Of a DNA stretch of 64,000 nt, positions 48,950-57,428 are shown piece after piece (position 1 is the first letter of the stretch; every line of letters starts with the position of its first letter). The translations under genes were made by a program, and so were the position numbers. The stretch comes from Pseudomonas sp. BGI-2 (GTDB lineage Bacteria > Pseudomonadota > Gammaproteobacteria > Pseudomonadales > Pseudomonadaceae), in assembly GCF_004310295.1 (NCBI RefSeq), contig NZ_SISB01000004.1:62001-126000 (forward strand), given 5' to 3'. A model generated the notes under the pieces. That model was not told where the DNA came from and ran no database searches. It saw only the letters and a program-made list of their open reading frames with translations.

Positions 48950-49501
48950 ATGGAGCTCAAGAACAACGCAGCACTGATCATTGTCGACCAGCAAAAAGGC
49001 ATCCTGCACCCCAGGCTCGGTCGCCGAAATAATCCTCAGGCCGAGGCGCGAATCCTAGATTTGCTCGCGTATTGGCGTCGAACCGGGCGGCCGGTGATTC
49101 ATGTGCAGCACCTGTCCCGTTCACCGGATTCAGTGTTCTGGCCGCAGCAATCGGGTGTGGAGATTCAGGAACGTTTCCAGCCGTTGGCCGGCGAGCAGCT
49201 GATTTCCAAACAGGTGCCGGATGCGTTTTGTGCGACGGGGCTGGAGGCGAGTTTGCGCGAGGCGGGGATCGAGCAGTTGATCATCGTTGGCGTTGCGACT
49301 CACAACTCGGTGGAGTCCACGGCGCGAACGGCCGGGAACCTGGGGTTTGACGCCTGGGTTGTGGAGGATGCGTGCTTTACGTTCGATAAGGCTGATTATT
49401 TCGGCAATGCGCATTCAGCCGAGGAAGTGCATGCGATGTCGCTGGGGAATTTGCACGGGGAATATGCGATGGTCGTCAGCACTGCACAGATTCTGGATTG
49501 A
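48950..49501 (+). CDS. Isochorismatase-fold cysteine-hydrolase family protein with Ser at the nucleophile position
   Basis: A 183-residue protein. Asp in ALIIVDQQKGIL and Lys in LISKQVPDAFCATG are kept. The usual G-V-x-T-x-x-C-V-x-x-T-A-R-x-A reads GVATHNSVESTARTA, so the nucleophile Cys appears as Ser. Activity as an amidase or hydrolase is thus uncertain; it may be a subfamily feature. ATG 48950; GTG 48935 possible. Divergent from the GST gene. Confidence 0.82.
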   Translation: MELKNNAALIIVDQQKGILHPRLGRRNNPQAEARILDLLAYWRRTGRPVIHVQHLSRSPDSVFWPQQSGVEIQERFQPLAGEQLISKQVPDAFCATGLEASLREAGIEQLIIVGVATHNSVESTARTAGNLGFDAWVVEDACFTFDKADYFGNAHSAEEVHAMSLGNLHGEYAMVVSTAQILD

Positions 49502-49518
49502 TGGCGGGTTTGAGGGCC

Positions 49519-49616
49519 TCTTCGCGAGCAAGCCCGCTCCCACATTAAATCTGCGGCGGATACAAAATATGTGTCGGGCGCAGTTCAAATGTGGGAGCGG
49601 GCTTGCTCGCGAAGGC
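49519..49616. repeat. REP inverted pair
   Basis: TTCGCGAGCAAGCCCGCTCC and ATGTGGGAGCGGGCTTGCTC with GCGAAGG enclose about 45 bases, between converging genes. Confidence 0.9.
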
Positions 49617-49651
49617 GATTCAACTGGCGAAAAAATTATCCGCCCGAAGCA

Positions 49652-49861
49652 TCAAGCGCCGTGGCATTTCTTGAATTTCTTGCCGTTGCCGCATGGGCAA
49701 GGGTCGTTGCGGCCGACGTCTTTCAGGGCGTTGCGCACCGGTTCCTGGTGGGCGTGGCCGCAGTTCGGGCCGTGGACATGGCCATGGTCGTGATCATGGT
49801 GGTCGTGATGGTCATGATCGTGGTTGCAGTCAGGGCCATGGACATGGGGTTGCTGGGTCAT
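49652..49861 (-). CDS. His-rich SEC-C motif protein
   Basis: A 69-residue protein. The first half is His/Asp-rich ([20 protein letters not shown], then [12 protein letters not shown]), the second is a complete SEC-C zinc motif ([19 protein letters not shown]). SEC-C binds zinc and occurs at the end of SecA; the His-rich part suggests metal storage or delivery. ATG 49861. It is the last backbone-like gene before the island. Confidence 0.87.
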   Translation of the reverse strand: MTQQPHVHGPDCNHDHDHHDHHDHDHGHVHGPNCGHAHQEPVRNALKDVGRNDPCPCGNGKKFKKCHGA

Positions 49862-50013
49862 CGGTTTTGCTCCGGAATTAAATCGGCGGGGATTAGCCGA
49901 GTAGGCCGGAAGGTCAATCATATGGGCCTACTCAGCCGGTTGTCTACTGAGTTTGTTACACCATTGTCGCACTCTTGGCCCATCCCCAAAAGTCTCATCC
50001 AAAGGCGCGCATG

Positions 50014-50050
50014 GGCACGCGATAAGGACCCACGTAGGCACGCGATAAGG
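50014..50050. repeat. Short tandem direct repeat at the left edge of the island
   Basis: GGCACGCGATAAGG occurs at 50014-50027 and 50037-50050 (23-base period), within a G/C-rich stretch with further degenerate copies. It lies between the His-rich SEC-C gene and the first island gene. Role unknown; a junction scar or binding array is possible. Confidence 0.6.
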
Positions 50051-50103
50051 CTCAGGCGAGGGCACCCACGGGGGGACGCGAGGGCAACTCCTGATTGAGG
50101 TGG

Positions 50104-50658
50104 TCATTCAGATTTTTCTGTCAGATTCTCAAGGTCGGCTTTTTGCTCGGGAGGGATGGGGATGACTGGACCATCTGTACCCGACTCCCGTTCTTCCCTT
50201 CTCAACTCAGCGTTAACGCTCGTTTCTACTGCCGCAATAAGCTTTTCGATGTGAGGAAGCTTTTCGAGTAGCGCCCCGTAATCGTAGCCCTTGAACATCG
50301 TCCCGTAGCCGTTGAACTCCCCGTTCGGACCTCGGAAAGTCAGTGTTAAGGGTGAATAATAGGTTAAATCGGTGTGGGCGAACTGCTGCATTCTTACGCG
50401 TACAAGCTCATCGTGGAGTGACCTCATTGACGCCGGGACATGCCTTTTAACACTCAAAATGTGCTTGGACTGTCGCCCCTTATTTACGGAGAAGGGGCGA
50501 ACATAGGTGACTATAAGATCGCGAAGAAGCGCGTACCGAACATCCGCACGTCTGTAGCGTTTTAGAACCTTGACGGCTAAGCGAGCGGTGTTTAGGTCAA
50601 CTGAGTACATCCGAAGGAAGTAATAGTGCTCGGTAAACTCCATCTCATGCGTCTCCAT
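50104..50658 (-). CDS. Unknown protein, HEPN-like candidate
   Basis: A 184-residue cytoplasmic protein, mostly helical by pattern, with a charged tail ending in ENLTEKSE. The segment RVRMQQFAHTD contains R-x5-H, which fits the Rx4-6H motif of HEPN ribonucleases and AH-(S/T)-D of HEPN-like families. This is only a pattern match; the rest is unrecognised. GGAG lies eight bases before ATG 50658. About 350 bases upstream is a phage-polymerase-type promoter pointing at it. GC is lower than in the backbone. Confidence 0.55.
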   Translation of the reverse strand: METHEMEFTEHYYFLRMYSVDLNTARLAVKVLKRYRRADVRYALLRDLIVTYVRPFSVNKGRQSKHILSVKRHVPASMRSLHDELVRVRMQQFAHTDLTYYSPLTLTFRGPNGEFNGYGTMFKGYDYGALLEKLPHIEKLIAAVETSVNAELRREERESGTDGPVIPIPPEQKADLENLTEKSE

Positions 50659-51285
50659 CGGGAAGCTCCGGCGCTAATGTTTTCGGCACCGGTAAGCTTC
50701 CGAGTCTATCAGAGCAGTACTTACGTCACTCAGCGCAGCCACCAAGCACAACGCAGACGACATCCCCAAGGCCTTCGACCAAAGGACCACCTTGAGCAAC
50801 TCCAAGAGTGACAAGGAGTAGACCAAGAAATCGGTAGGTGACACGGTGGGTAGCCAGAGTGCGGATTACTGCTACAAAGGTTGTCCACCGAGTAGTCATC
50901 GCTAAGCCCTCCCGTGTGTGAGTGGTTATTGGTCAATTGATATTCATCACCAGAGAGATAGCCAGAGAGAGGTCTTAAAGAGCAGGGCTGTTTGAATAGC
51001 CTAAAGTCCCCCTCTGCTTATAGTGGGTGTTTTTAAATGAGTGCTGGAAGTGACCAGACGCCCTTGCCCAGTCACACCTATGCCAGCGCAGATAGTGGGC
51101 GGAGTAGCAACCGTGGGTCTCTCGCGTTTTCGACTATGAGTTCGCTCAATGAGATTTTTTCGGCACCCACTGTTCAGAATTAAGACTTTTCCTACAGACC
51201 TGCCTTTCCGTTTCCGGTAGCCTCCCACGCGCTCGCCTAAAGGCTGGTTATTGTCTATGGACGAAAGACGCAAGGACGATGCTCA
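50659..51285. other. Intergenic region between HEPN-like gene and PAAR effector
   Basis: 627 bases between divergent genes. It contains the phage-type promoter at 51006-51034. Short plus-strand open stretches around 50690-50820 have no start or family match. No other element seen. Confidence 0.5.
51006..51034 (-). promoter_or_regulatory. T7/gh-1-type phage RNA polymerase promoter, copy A
   Basis: Minus strand AAAAACACCCACTATAAG (51034-51017), then CAGAGGGGGAC. The 18-base core is identical to copy C, and CACTATA is the T7/gh-1 promoter core. It points at the HEPN-like gene. A weak + strand hairpin with T run gives the alternative reading as a terminator. Confidence 0.6.
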
Positions 51286-52446
51286 ATGATTTCTTCTGCA
51301 CGACTGGGTGACAAACACGTCTGCCCTTTACCCGGTCACGGGACTACACCTATCGCTTCCGCCTCCGGTGACGTGAATATCAACTTCATGGGGTCTGCCC
51401 GTGTGGGTGATACCTGTGGGTGTGGAGCGGTCATCACTACGGGCTTTCCTTCTATTCAGGTGAATGGCCGTCCAATGGCCCACTTGGGAAGCCCTACCAG
51501 TCACGGTGGGACGATCATCACGGGCTCAGGCGATGTCGGTGGTGGCTTTGTCATGGGTGACGCTGGTGGCGCGGCCATTATTAACTTCATGGCGCTGGGA
51601 GCCTTCCGGCCAGACGGTTCCGTAGACGATGAGAAGATGGCGACCTTGTTGGCCGACCCGAATCTCAAGGAGAAAGCCTTAGCGGCGAACGCTTTGGTAG
51701 ATTCTAAGGCTGCTGGTAAGAAGCCCGAGGAGAAACCTGAAGAGAAAGCGGAACCTGCCGTCTGCAAAGACCCAGACATGATGGAAGAACTGGCGGCATA
51801 TATAGCCGACGAGATGAACAACAACATCCACCACCCATCTGTCCTGAAGATGAAGGAACTGCTCAGCTATGACGTTGCGGAAGAAACCCGTAAGCAAATG
51901 GAGCTGCCTTGGTATGCCCAAGTAGGTGCGACCAGCCCACAAGCTATTGGTGCTGCAAATGGCGCTGCTGCTATGGCGATCTGGACTGAGCGCGTGGGGC
52001 AGTATCGGGATTGGGACCACAAGCCGAAAATCCATAAGAAGTTCGGTGGGTATTACCACAAGCAAGGCGAGTACGAATACTTCTATGATATTTGGTCCAA
52101 CATCCACTATGGCTATGTTGGGCGCGCAGGTGGTCTTTCAGAGAGCGTACTGGCCGACGGTGCAGGGTTGGAGCAGATAGTCTCAGACTCTGTCGGGGCG
52201 CTCACTGACATAACAAAACCACAGGAAAGAAGAAAACACCGAGGGCCTCAACGTGCCGAGAACGTCGAGGGGCTCCGCGCATGGGACGACGATCCCGACC
52301 GGATATCTGTCGGTATTGGTATTAAACTTTTTAACCAGCATCCTAATGGTGGCATCACAGCGAAAATGGTGATGGATGAGGTTCTTTCGGTTGCACCACA
52401 AGAATGGGGAGCAGGTGTCATTGATCATCAATGCGAGAAAAATTAA
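51286..52446 (+). CDS. PAAR-domain type VI effector with C-terminal Ntox44-type toxin domain
   Basis: A 386-residue protein. Residues 1-90 form a PAAR tip (SARLGDKHVCPLPGHGT, VNINFMGSARVGDTCGCG, GRPMAHLGSPTSHGG) that sits on a VgrG spike. A linker rich in Glu/Lys/Pro follows (about 125-160). The C-terminal part (about 245-386) has EYEYFYDIWSNIHYGYVGRA and DDDPDRISVGIGIKLF, the pattern of polymorphic toxin type 44. No T6SS structural genes are nearby, so it is an orphan effector. Immunity candidates follow directly. Confidence 0.85.
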   Translation: MISSARLGDKHVCPLPGHGTTPIASASGDVNINFMGSARVGDTCGCGAVITTGFPSIQVNGRPMAHLGSPTSHGGTIITGSGDVGGGFVMGDAGGAAIINFMALGAFRPDGSVDDEKMATLLADPNLKEKALAANALVDSKAAGKKPEEKPEEKAEPAVCKDPDMMEELAAYIADEMNNNIHHPSVLKMKELLSYDVAEETRKQMELPWYAQVGATSPQAIGAANGAAAMAIWTERVGQYRDWDHKPKIHKKFGGYYHKQGEYEYFYDIWSNIHYGYVGRAGGLSESVLADGAGLEQIVSDSVGALTDITKPQERRKHRGPQRAENVEGLRAWDDDPDRISVGIGIKLFNQHPNGGITAKMVMDEVLSVAPQEWGAGVIDHQCEKN

Positions 52447-52837
52447 GGCCCGTTATGTCGTTCTCTTCGCATTAATAGCCCTGTTGGCGGCTTGGTATGC
52501 TGCCACCCCCGGCGTAATTATTCATTACTCCAAAGAAGGTAGGGATGAACTTCGATTGGTCTGGGATACGCAGCACGACATCCATAGAGAGAGAATGCTG
52601 CCGGGAGAAGCCACATCTGATGTTGGTCACATATTCCCCGATGAAGACTTCTTTATGGTTTTCTTTTGGGGACCCATCAAGGGCAGTATGAGATGTATCG
52701 ACATAACACCCAAACGCTGGGCAACGATAGACATATATCTCACGGAATCGGGCAGAGTAGACGTTAACAAGACGCCCCCCGAGGTTATCGAACGTTTGAA
52801 CAAGTGTGAGGGTGAACCTGACCCTTTTCGGCTTTAA
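52376..52837 (+). CDS. Candidate immunity protein 1, membrane-anchored
   Basis: Up to 153 residues, overlapping the effector end. One N-terminal membrane helix (YVVLFALIALLAAWYAATPG) and an exported globular part (RDELRLVWDTQHDIHRERML, then CIDITPKRWATIDIYL). The start is uncertain: ATG 52376 gives a long overlap; GTG 52415 or TTG 52421, near GGGGAG, are alternatives. Position and topology suggest it neutralises the toxin in the periplasm. Confidence 0.7.
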   Translation: MRFFRLHHKNGEQVSLIINARKIKARYVVLFALIALLAAWYAATPGVIIHYSKEGRDELRLVWDTQHDIHRERMLPGEATSDVGHIFPDEDFFMVFFWGPIKGSMRCIDITPKRWATIDIYLTESGRVDVNKTPPEVIERLNKCEGEPDPFRL

Positions 52838-52890
52838 GCATATATGACCAGCAAATAAAGAACGTCTAACGGCGACGGAGAATCTCGACA

Positions 52891-53319
52891 ATGAAGTGGC
52901 CCACGCGACGTCTCGAACTTCGCGATATCGGCATGGCTCTGTACTTACTCAGCCTTATGTTACCAGCCGTGTGGCAAGAAGATGATAACTGGCTTTATGA
53001 AACCCTCACTCAAAACGCTTTGCCGGGGTGGTGGGCATTTATCTTAGGGTTACTATCAATGGTCTACGGTTACGCTGCATGGTTAGCGAACCCCTTATTC
53101 ATCGCTGCTTACCGGACTCGGAGCGTCAAGCGGAGCTTCATTTATGCAGTACTCGCATTACTCGCGGGGCTGTCAGTGCAACTACAGCTTGTCACTTGGT
53201 ACGATGAAGACGGCAGATTCACTATTACTGGTTATACCTACGGCTACTACGTCTGGTTGCTTTCCTTCGCTTGGCTGGCCGTATTGGCTGTTCGTGATCT
53301 GTATAAGGATTGGCGGTAA
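52891..53319 (+). CDS. Small integral membrane protein, candidate immunity protein 2
   Basis: A 142-residue protein with about four membrane helices (e.g. GMALYLLSLMLPAVW, FILGLLSMVYGYAAWL, FIYAVLALLAGLSVQLQ, WLLSFAWLAVLAV). GGAG precedes ATG 52891. Its place after the first immunity gene in an effector cassette suggests a second immunity or accessory protein; no family recognised. Confidence 0.65.
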   Translation: MKWPTRRLELRDIGMALYLLSLMLPAVWQEDDNWLYETLTQNALPGWWAFILGLLSMVYGYAAWLANPLFIAAYRTRSVKRSFIYAVLALLAGLSVQLQLVTWYDEDGRFTITGYTYGYYVWLLSFAWLAVLAVRDLYKDWR

Positions 53320-53377
53320 TAATCTGACAGGGCAGCCTCAGCGTTATCTTTACGAGGGTTCCTGAAGAAGTAACCTT

Positions 53378-53407
53378 AAGTCCCCTCTGCTTATAGTGAG
53401 GGGTTTT
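53378..53407 (-). promoter_or_regulatory. T7/gh-1-type phage RNA polymerase promoter, copy B (or terminator)
   Basis: Minus strand AAAACCCCTCACTATAAGC, then AGAGGGGACTT. It shares CTCACTATA with the T7 promoter and CCTCACTATA with gh-1 promoters. It lies past the gp16 gene, as T7 phi17 does, but points into the effector cassette antisense. CCCCTC/GAGGGG also form a hairpin with TTTT on the plus strand, so it may end the immunity transcript instead. Confidence 0.55.
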
Positions 53408-53448
53408 GGAGGCCTTGCAGACCGGGCCTCTCAGAGGTGGTCATTCTG

Positions 53449-53481
53449 AAAAAATAGGGAACCCGTTAAGGTCCCCTTTTT
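53449..53481. terminator. Bidirectional intrinsic terminator between gp16 and immunity genes
   Basis: GGGAACC and GGTCCCC pair around CGTTAA, flanked by AAAAAA and TTTTT on the two sides. It can end the minus-strand virion operon and plus-strand transcripts. Confidence 0.8.
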
Positions 53482-53495
53482 AATGACACTGCAAT

Positions 53496-56400
53496 TTACT
53501 TTGTCGTATCAATACCCCATCGCTCGAACATCTCAACGGTTAGACGCTGACTCACAGGGTCGTTGGGGATCAACCCTCGGAATCCATTGAAAATGCCTGT
53601 GCGGTACGTTTGAGCCATGTCGGGACTGTTAATCGTTCCTGCGAGTCCCGAAAGGTTATATCCGACCTGAGCCGCACTGCTAATCAAGCCAGCCGCTGGA
53701 ACCTGCTTCAAGGCACCTGTGAGAATCTCACCGGGCTTGTCGAGGTCACTCAGCCCATACAACCATGCCTTCTCTTTCGGGGCCTTCTTACGGGCAGCCT
53801 CAGGAAGAATCGAAGTTCGGACCATCGCAGCCTGATCAAAGCCCAATGGCGCGGCCACGATGTTAGCCAGGCCGAAAGGGGTGCCGAGGTACGACCCACG
53901 TGTCAGAGCCGCATAGGCAATCATGTTGGGATCAAGGGCATCTTTCAGGTACTGCGTGCGGGCATGAGTCGGCATCATCTGAGCTTTCAAATAAGCAGTT
54001 GAGGCGTAGAAGCTTCCGCCAGCCATGGCCGACAAAGCCGCTGTGTAGGCCTGATCCATCACTCGACCATTCATGCGAGCCTCATTCACACCTCGCATCA
54101 GGCGCTCATTCAGGGACTTCACAAGGAAGCTCTTGAACTGCATGAGCATCTTCACGCCAACGCCGTAAGCCTTCGTATCAAGGTTGGATACTTTATGGGG
54201 CCTGATTACCACCTCGTCCGCCATGCGATCAGCCAACCGCCAGAGGTGCATTGAGCGAGGGTCAGACTGGAAGGCAGTCATATCACGCACCGAATACTTG
54301 CCTTCAGCATCGCGCACCATGGAGCTTCTGATGAGGTCCTTAATGCCGTCCCATTGAGCCGGTGTGATACTCGCGGAGCGAAGCAGAGAAGGTTCCGATA
54401 TCAGCAAGTTATCCATCGGGCTCTTACCACCTGCGAGCGTGTGCCGCACGATGTCCCCAAGAATGCCTTTACGGCCTGCATCAATGAGGTGATTGGTAGT
54501 CTCGGGCAGCATGTAACCCGCAGGGGATCGACGGGACATCGCCCCGGTGGCCCACTTGAGCGACCCAACAGATTGAGCCACTGCTTCACTGGAGCCCTGC
54601 TCACGGAGGCGCTCAATGATGTCCGCACGAGCAGGCACGATAGAGCCATCCAGTTCACGACCAAAGAGACCCGCGTGCAGGTCGTTAAGGCCCTCAGCTG
54701 TCATCTTGTACTTACCCGCTACCAGTTCCTTATAAGCCGGAATGTTATGGCCCAACATGTGCCCGTAGCCACGAGAGACAAGGCCAGCCATCTCCGTGAA
54801 GTTCTGAAAGGGCATGAAGAACGATTTGAGCGTAAAGGCTGTGTCGTTGAGGGCCCGACCGACTGTCGCCAAAGCCCCTTCCGGGGTATCTCGACGGGCT
54901 TGGCCTGTGAGGACCTTAAGGGCTTGATCCAGCGCGGCACGTTCGTCGGGTTTGATGTCATCAGACAGTGCTTTAATCTGAGCCTCCAGCTCACCAACGG
55001 TCTTGCCTGTGGAGCCCATTACGGCCACATCACCATTAACGCGCCGATCATAGGCTTGCAGAATCCTGCCCACAGAGAAGTCACGAAGGTCGTTCACCGA
55101 GAACTCTCCGTGCGGGGTAGTAACTCGCACATCCGAATCAAACAGGTGGCGCCCTTTGAGGAAGTTATTTTCCGTGATGTTGCCGCCGAACTGTCCTTGA
55201 TTGATGTCAAAGGCCTGAGTGGTCAGAGAGTTGTCCTGTGTGATCCCGTAAGCTTTACCGTTGGCGTACTGATGGACTCGCTGAGCGATGGCCTGTGGTG
55301 TCACAGGGACCCCTTCAGCATTCAACAGGTCAGTGATGTGAGCATCCACGCGGGCACGGGTAGCAGGTCGAGCGGCGTAACTACGCAGCATGCTTTCCCG
55401 AATGGCGTCTTGCAGGGCATCTGTGCCGCCCAGCCGTTCGGACCAAAGGGCACGGGCTCCTCGGTCGTAGACGTTAGGAAAGTAATGGCCAGCATGGCGC
55501 GTTGAGTCCATCAAGGAGACAGCGTTACTGTTGCCATACTTCGCTGGATTGCTAAGGCTGTCGTGCTTACGTTCTGTGTGAGCACCTATCGCGTCCATGT
55601 AGGCCCGCTCCTCTGCTCGCAAAGAACTCCTTGCGGTTCCCGTGGGGTCTTCGAGAGCCTCAATGGCGCGCCGGTCAAGCAACTGCTGAGCCTCTGTGCG
55701 CGAACCGGGAAGCGCTGAGTACCACTTGGAACCCATAGCGTCATCAGCAAGCTGTGTCAGGGACTGATAGCTCAAGTTGTCCTGACCTCGTTCGCGCTCA
55801 GCGATGTCACTGGCGACAGCAGCAAACCGGCCATTTGAGCCCGAGACGGTGCCTGTGGGCGGTCGAAACAACTGTCCCGCGATACCACGAACATCCGCCG
55901 ATTCGCTCCGATTGAGCGTATGACCTATCTCAGTGAACCCGCCCATGTGAGCGCCCGGCGCAGCACGTTCGAATTGCTCCATGCGAGCGACAGTTACGGG
56001 GTTGAGCGGGTTGGAGCCACTGAGAATCGTACCGTTAGCAAGACGCACCGCACCGTCCTCAAAAGGCACCGGCTGAAGGTCAACACCGTTCACGTTGGCA
56101 GTTGGAGTGCCTTCCGTATGTGGCATCAAGGTTGGGTCAAGGGTGCCTGCTTCCGCCGCTCGCACGCGAGACTCAGCTCGGATTACAGGGCCCGTGAAAG
56201 GATCACCAACATGTTCAATAGCCGCGTTACCGTGAGTGACCACAAGGTTTTTCCCGAAGGCACCTGAAAGAGCGCCTCCAAGAATCGCGCCACCAGCAGC
56301 GGAAGCGGCCAAATGGGATTCGCCACCAACCACCCGCGACCGAAGGTGATCACTACCCACAGCCAGGGCGGACCCATAGGCAGCACCTTTAACCACACGG

Positions 56401-57386
56401 GCTCCGAGAGAACCTGTAAGGCCAACTACGGGCAAGTAGCTCGTCGGGTCACCTGCAGCACTAACAAGACCACCTGTTACTTGGGCAGCCCATCCAGCGG
56501 AATCGAAGTCTTGTTGATAATCCTGAGAGTCGAGGACGGTAGGGAGAATGTTCTTCCACTCTTCACGTTCCGCCGATGCGAACTGTCGATAATATTCAGG
56601 CTGCACTCCAAGCTTATCGAGGGTTTCAAAGTCCTCTTCGGTCATTGGGTTGTCCTGCATTCTCGACACGGGCCGCATCATTGAAACGACAGTCCCAAGG
56701 TCTGCGCCTTCCTCTGCGTAGCCCCGGTAAGCAGTGCCTATCACGGAAGTCGCCAAGGCTGCCTTAGAGGCTTTCCCTGTGCCGTCCCATGCACCAAGCT
56801 CTGCGTCACCGGATAGAGGCTTTCCCTGTGAGGTAGCAAGTTCCCCCACAGTCATGCCCTTATCGACAGGCTGGCCGGTTAGGCCCAATGCGCCTTGCTG
56901 AGGCATTACGGAACCTGTGAGGCTCTTGAAGGCATCCCGATGGGGACTGACTGCCACATCAAGCAACTTTGCCATGTAGCCACGACCTTCGGCGGACAGC
57001 TTCGAGAAGTCACCCGAACGCATGGCAGAAACCTGAGGGGCTCCGAGATGGCCTTCGCCTTGGTTGTACGCGAGGGCCGCTGCCAGCTCATCACCGTCAT
57101 ACTTATCAATGAGGTCTCGCATATGACGGGCCATCGCTGGGACGGCCTTCACGGGGTCTAACCGATCTTCTGGGGACATCAAACCGTATGCCCGACCGGT
57201 GGCCTCAGTGAACTGTGCGAGACCCAATGGGCCTGTGGGGGACTTTGCGTCAGACTTGAACGAGGACTCATTGTAAATCTGCTTATGCAGCAGGTCGTAA
57301 CGGACACCTTCGGACTCAGCAGCGGAACGAATTAGGTTGTCGTATTGGGTGCCAGTGGCTTTGATGTTTTCGTATTCTGTCGTCAT
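53496..57386 (-). CDS. T7 gp16-like internal virion protein with transglycosylase domain
   Basis: A 1296-residue protein (T7 gp16 has 1318). The N-terminal lytic transglycosylase domain (about residues 15-130) has HKQIYNESSFKSDAKSP with a likely catalytic Glu 40, GPLGLAQFTEATGRAYG, and ALAYNQGEG. In T7, gp16 leaves the virion and forms, with gp14 and gp15, the channel that carries DNA through the envelope. AAAGGAGG precedes ATG 57386. The full-length frame is intact, so decay is not advanced. Confidence 0.87.
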   Translation of the reverse strand: MTTEYENIKATGTQYDNLIRSAAESEGVRYDLLHKQIYNESSFKSDAKSPTGPLGLAQFTEATGRAYGLMSPEDRLDPVKAVPAMARHMRDLIDKYDGDELAAALAYNQGEGHLGAPQVSAMRSGDFSKLSAEGRGYMAKLLDVAVSPHRDAFKSLTGSVMPQQGALGLTGQPVDKGMTVGELATSQGKPLSGDAELGAWDGTGKASKAALATSVIGTAYRGYAEEGADLGTVVSMMRPVSRMQDNPMTEEDFETLDKLGVQPEYYRQFASAEREEWKNILPTVLDSQDYQQDFDSAGWAAQVTGGLVSAAGDPTSYLPVVGLTGSLGARVVKGAAYGSALAVGSDHLRSRVVGGESHLAASAAGGAILGGALSGAFGKNLVVTHGNAAIEHVGDPFTGPVIRAESRVRAAEAGTLDPTLMPHTEGTPTANVNGVDLQPVPFEDGAVRLANGTILSGSNPLNPVTVARMEQFERAAPGAHMGGFTEIGHTLNRSESADVRGIAGQLFRPPTGTVSGSNGRFAAVASDIAERERGQDNLSYQSLTQLADDAMGSKWYSALPGSRTEAQQLLDRRAIEALEDPTGTARSSLRAEERAYMDAIGAHTERKHDSLSNPAKYGNSNAVSLMDSTRHAGHYFPNVYDRGARALWSERLGGTDALQDAIRESMLRSYAARPATRARVDAHITDLLNAEGVPVTPQAIAQRVHQYANGKAYGITQDNSLTTQAFDINQGQFGGNITENNFLKGRHLFDSDVRVTTPHGEFSVNDLRDFSVGRILQAYDRRVNGDVAVMGSTGKTVGELEAQIKALSDDIKPDERAALDQALKVLTGQARRDTPEGALATVGRALNDTAFTLKSFFMPFQNFTEMAGLVSRGYGHMLGHNIPAYKELVAGKYKMTAEGLNDLHAGLFGRELDGSIVPARADIIERLREQGSSEAVAQSVGSLKWATGAMSRRSPAGYMLPETTNHLIDAGRKGILGDIVRHTLAGGKSPMDNLLISEPSLLRSASITPAQWDGIKDLIRSSMVRDAEGKYSVRDMTAFQSDPRSMHLWRLADRMADEVVIRPHKVSNLDTKAYGVGVKMLMQFKSFLVKSLNERLMRGVNEARMNGRVMDQAYTAALSAMAGGSFYASTAYLKAQMMPTHARTQYLKDALDPNMIAYAALTRGSYLGTPFGLANIVAAPLGFDQAAMVRTSILPEAARKKAPKEKAWLYGLSDLDKPGEILTGALKQVPAAGLISSAAQVGYNLSGLAGTINSPDMAQTYRTGIFNGFRGLIPNDPVSQRLTVEMFERWGIDTTK

Positions 57387-57428
57387 GTATGGCCTCCTTT
57401 AAGAAGTGGATCAGGAGGCCCGAAGGCC

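Noticed and set aside
50690..50820. Short plus-strand frame with KHNADDIPKAFD, possibly a tail-fibre scrap
   Set aside because: No start, too short, and no family match beyond impression.
53378..53407. Copy B as a plain terminator explaining all three sites
   Set aside because: Kept as an alternative for B, but copy C has the same core without a hairpin, so termination does not explain the conserved sequence.
54354..55505. 383-codon plus-strand frame opposite the gp16-like gene
   Set aside because: Antisense to an intact long gene; no recognisable domain.
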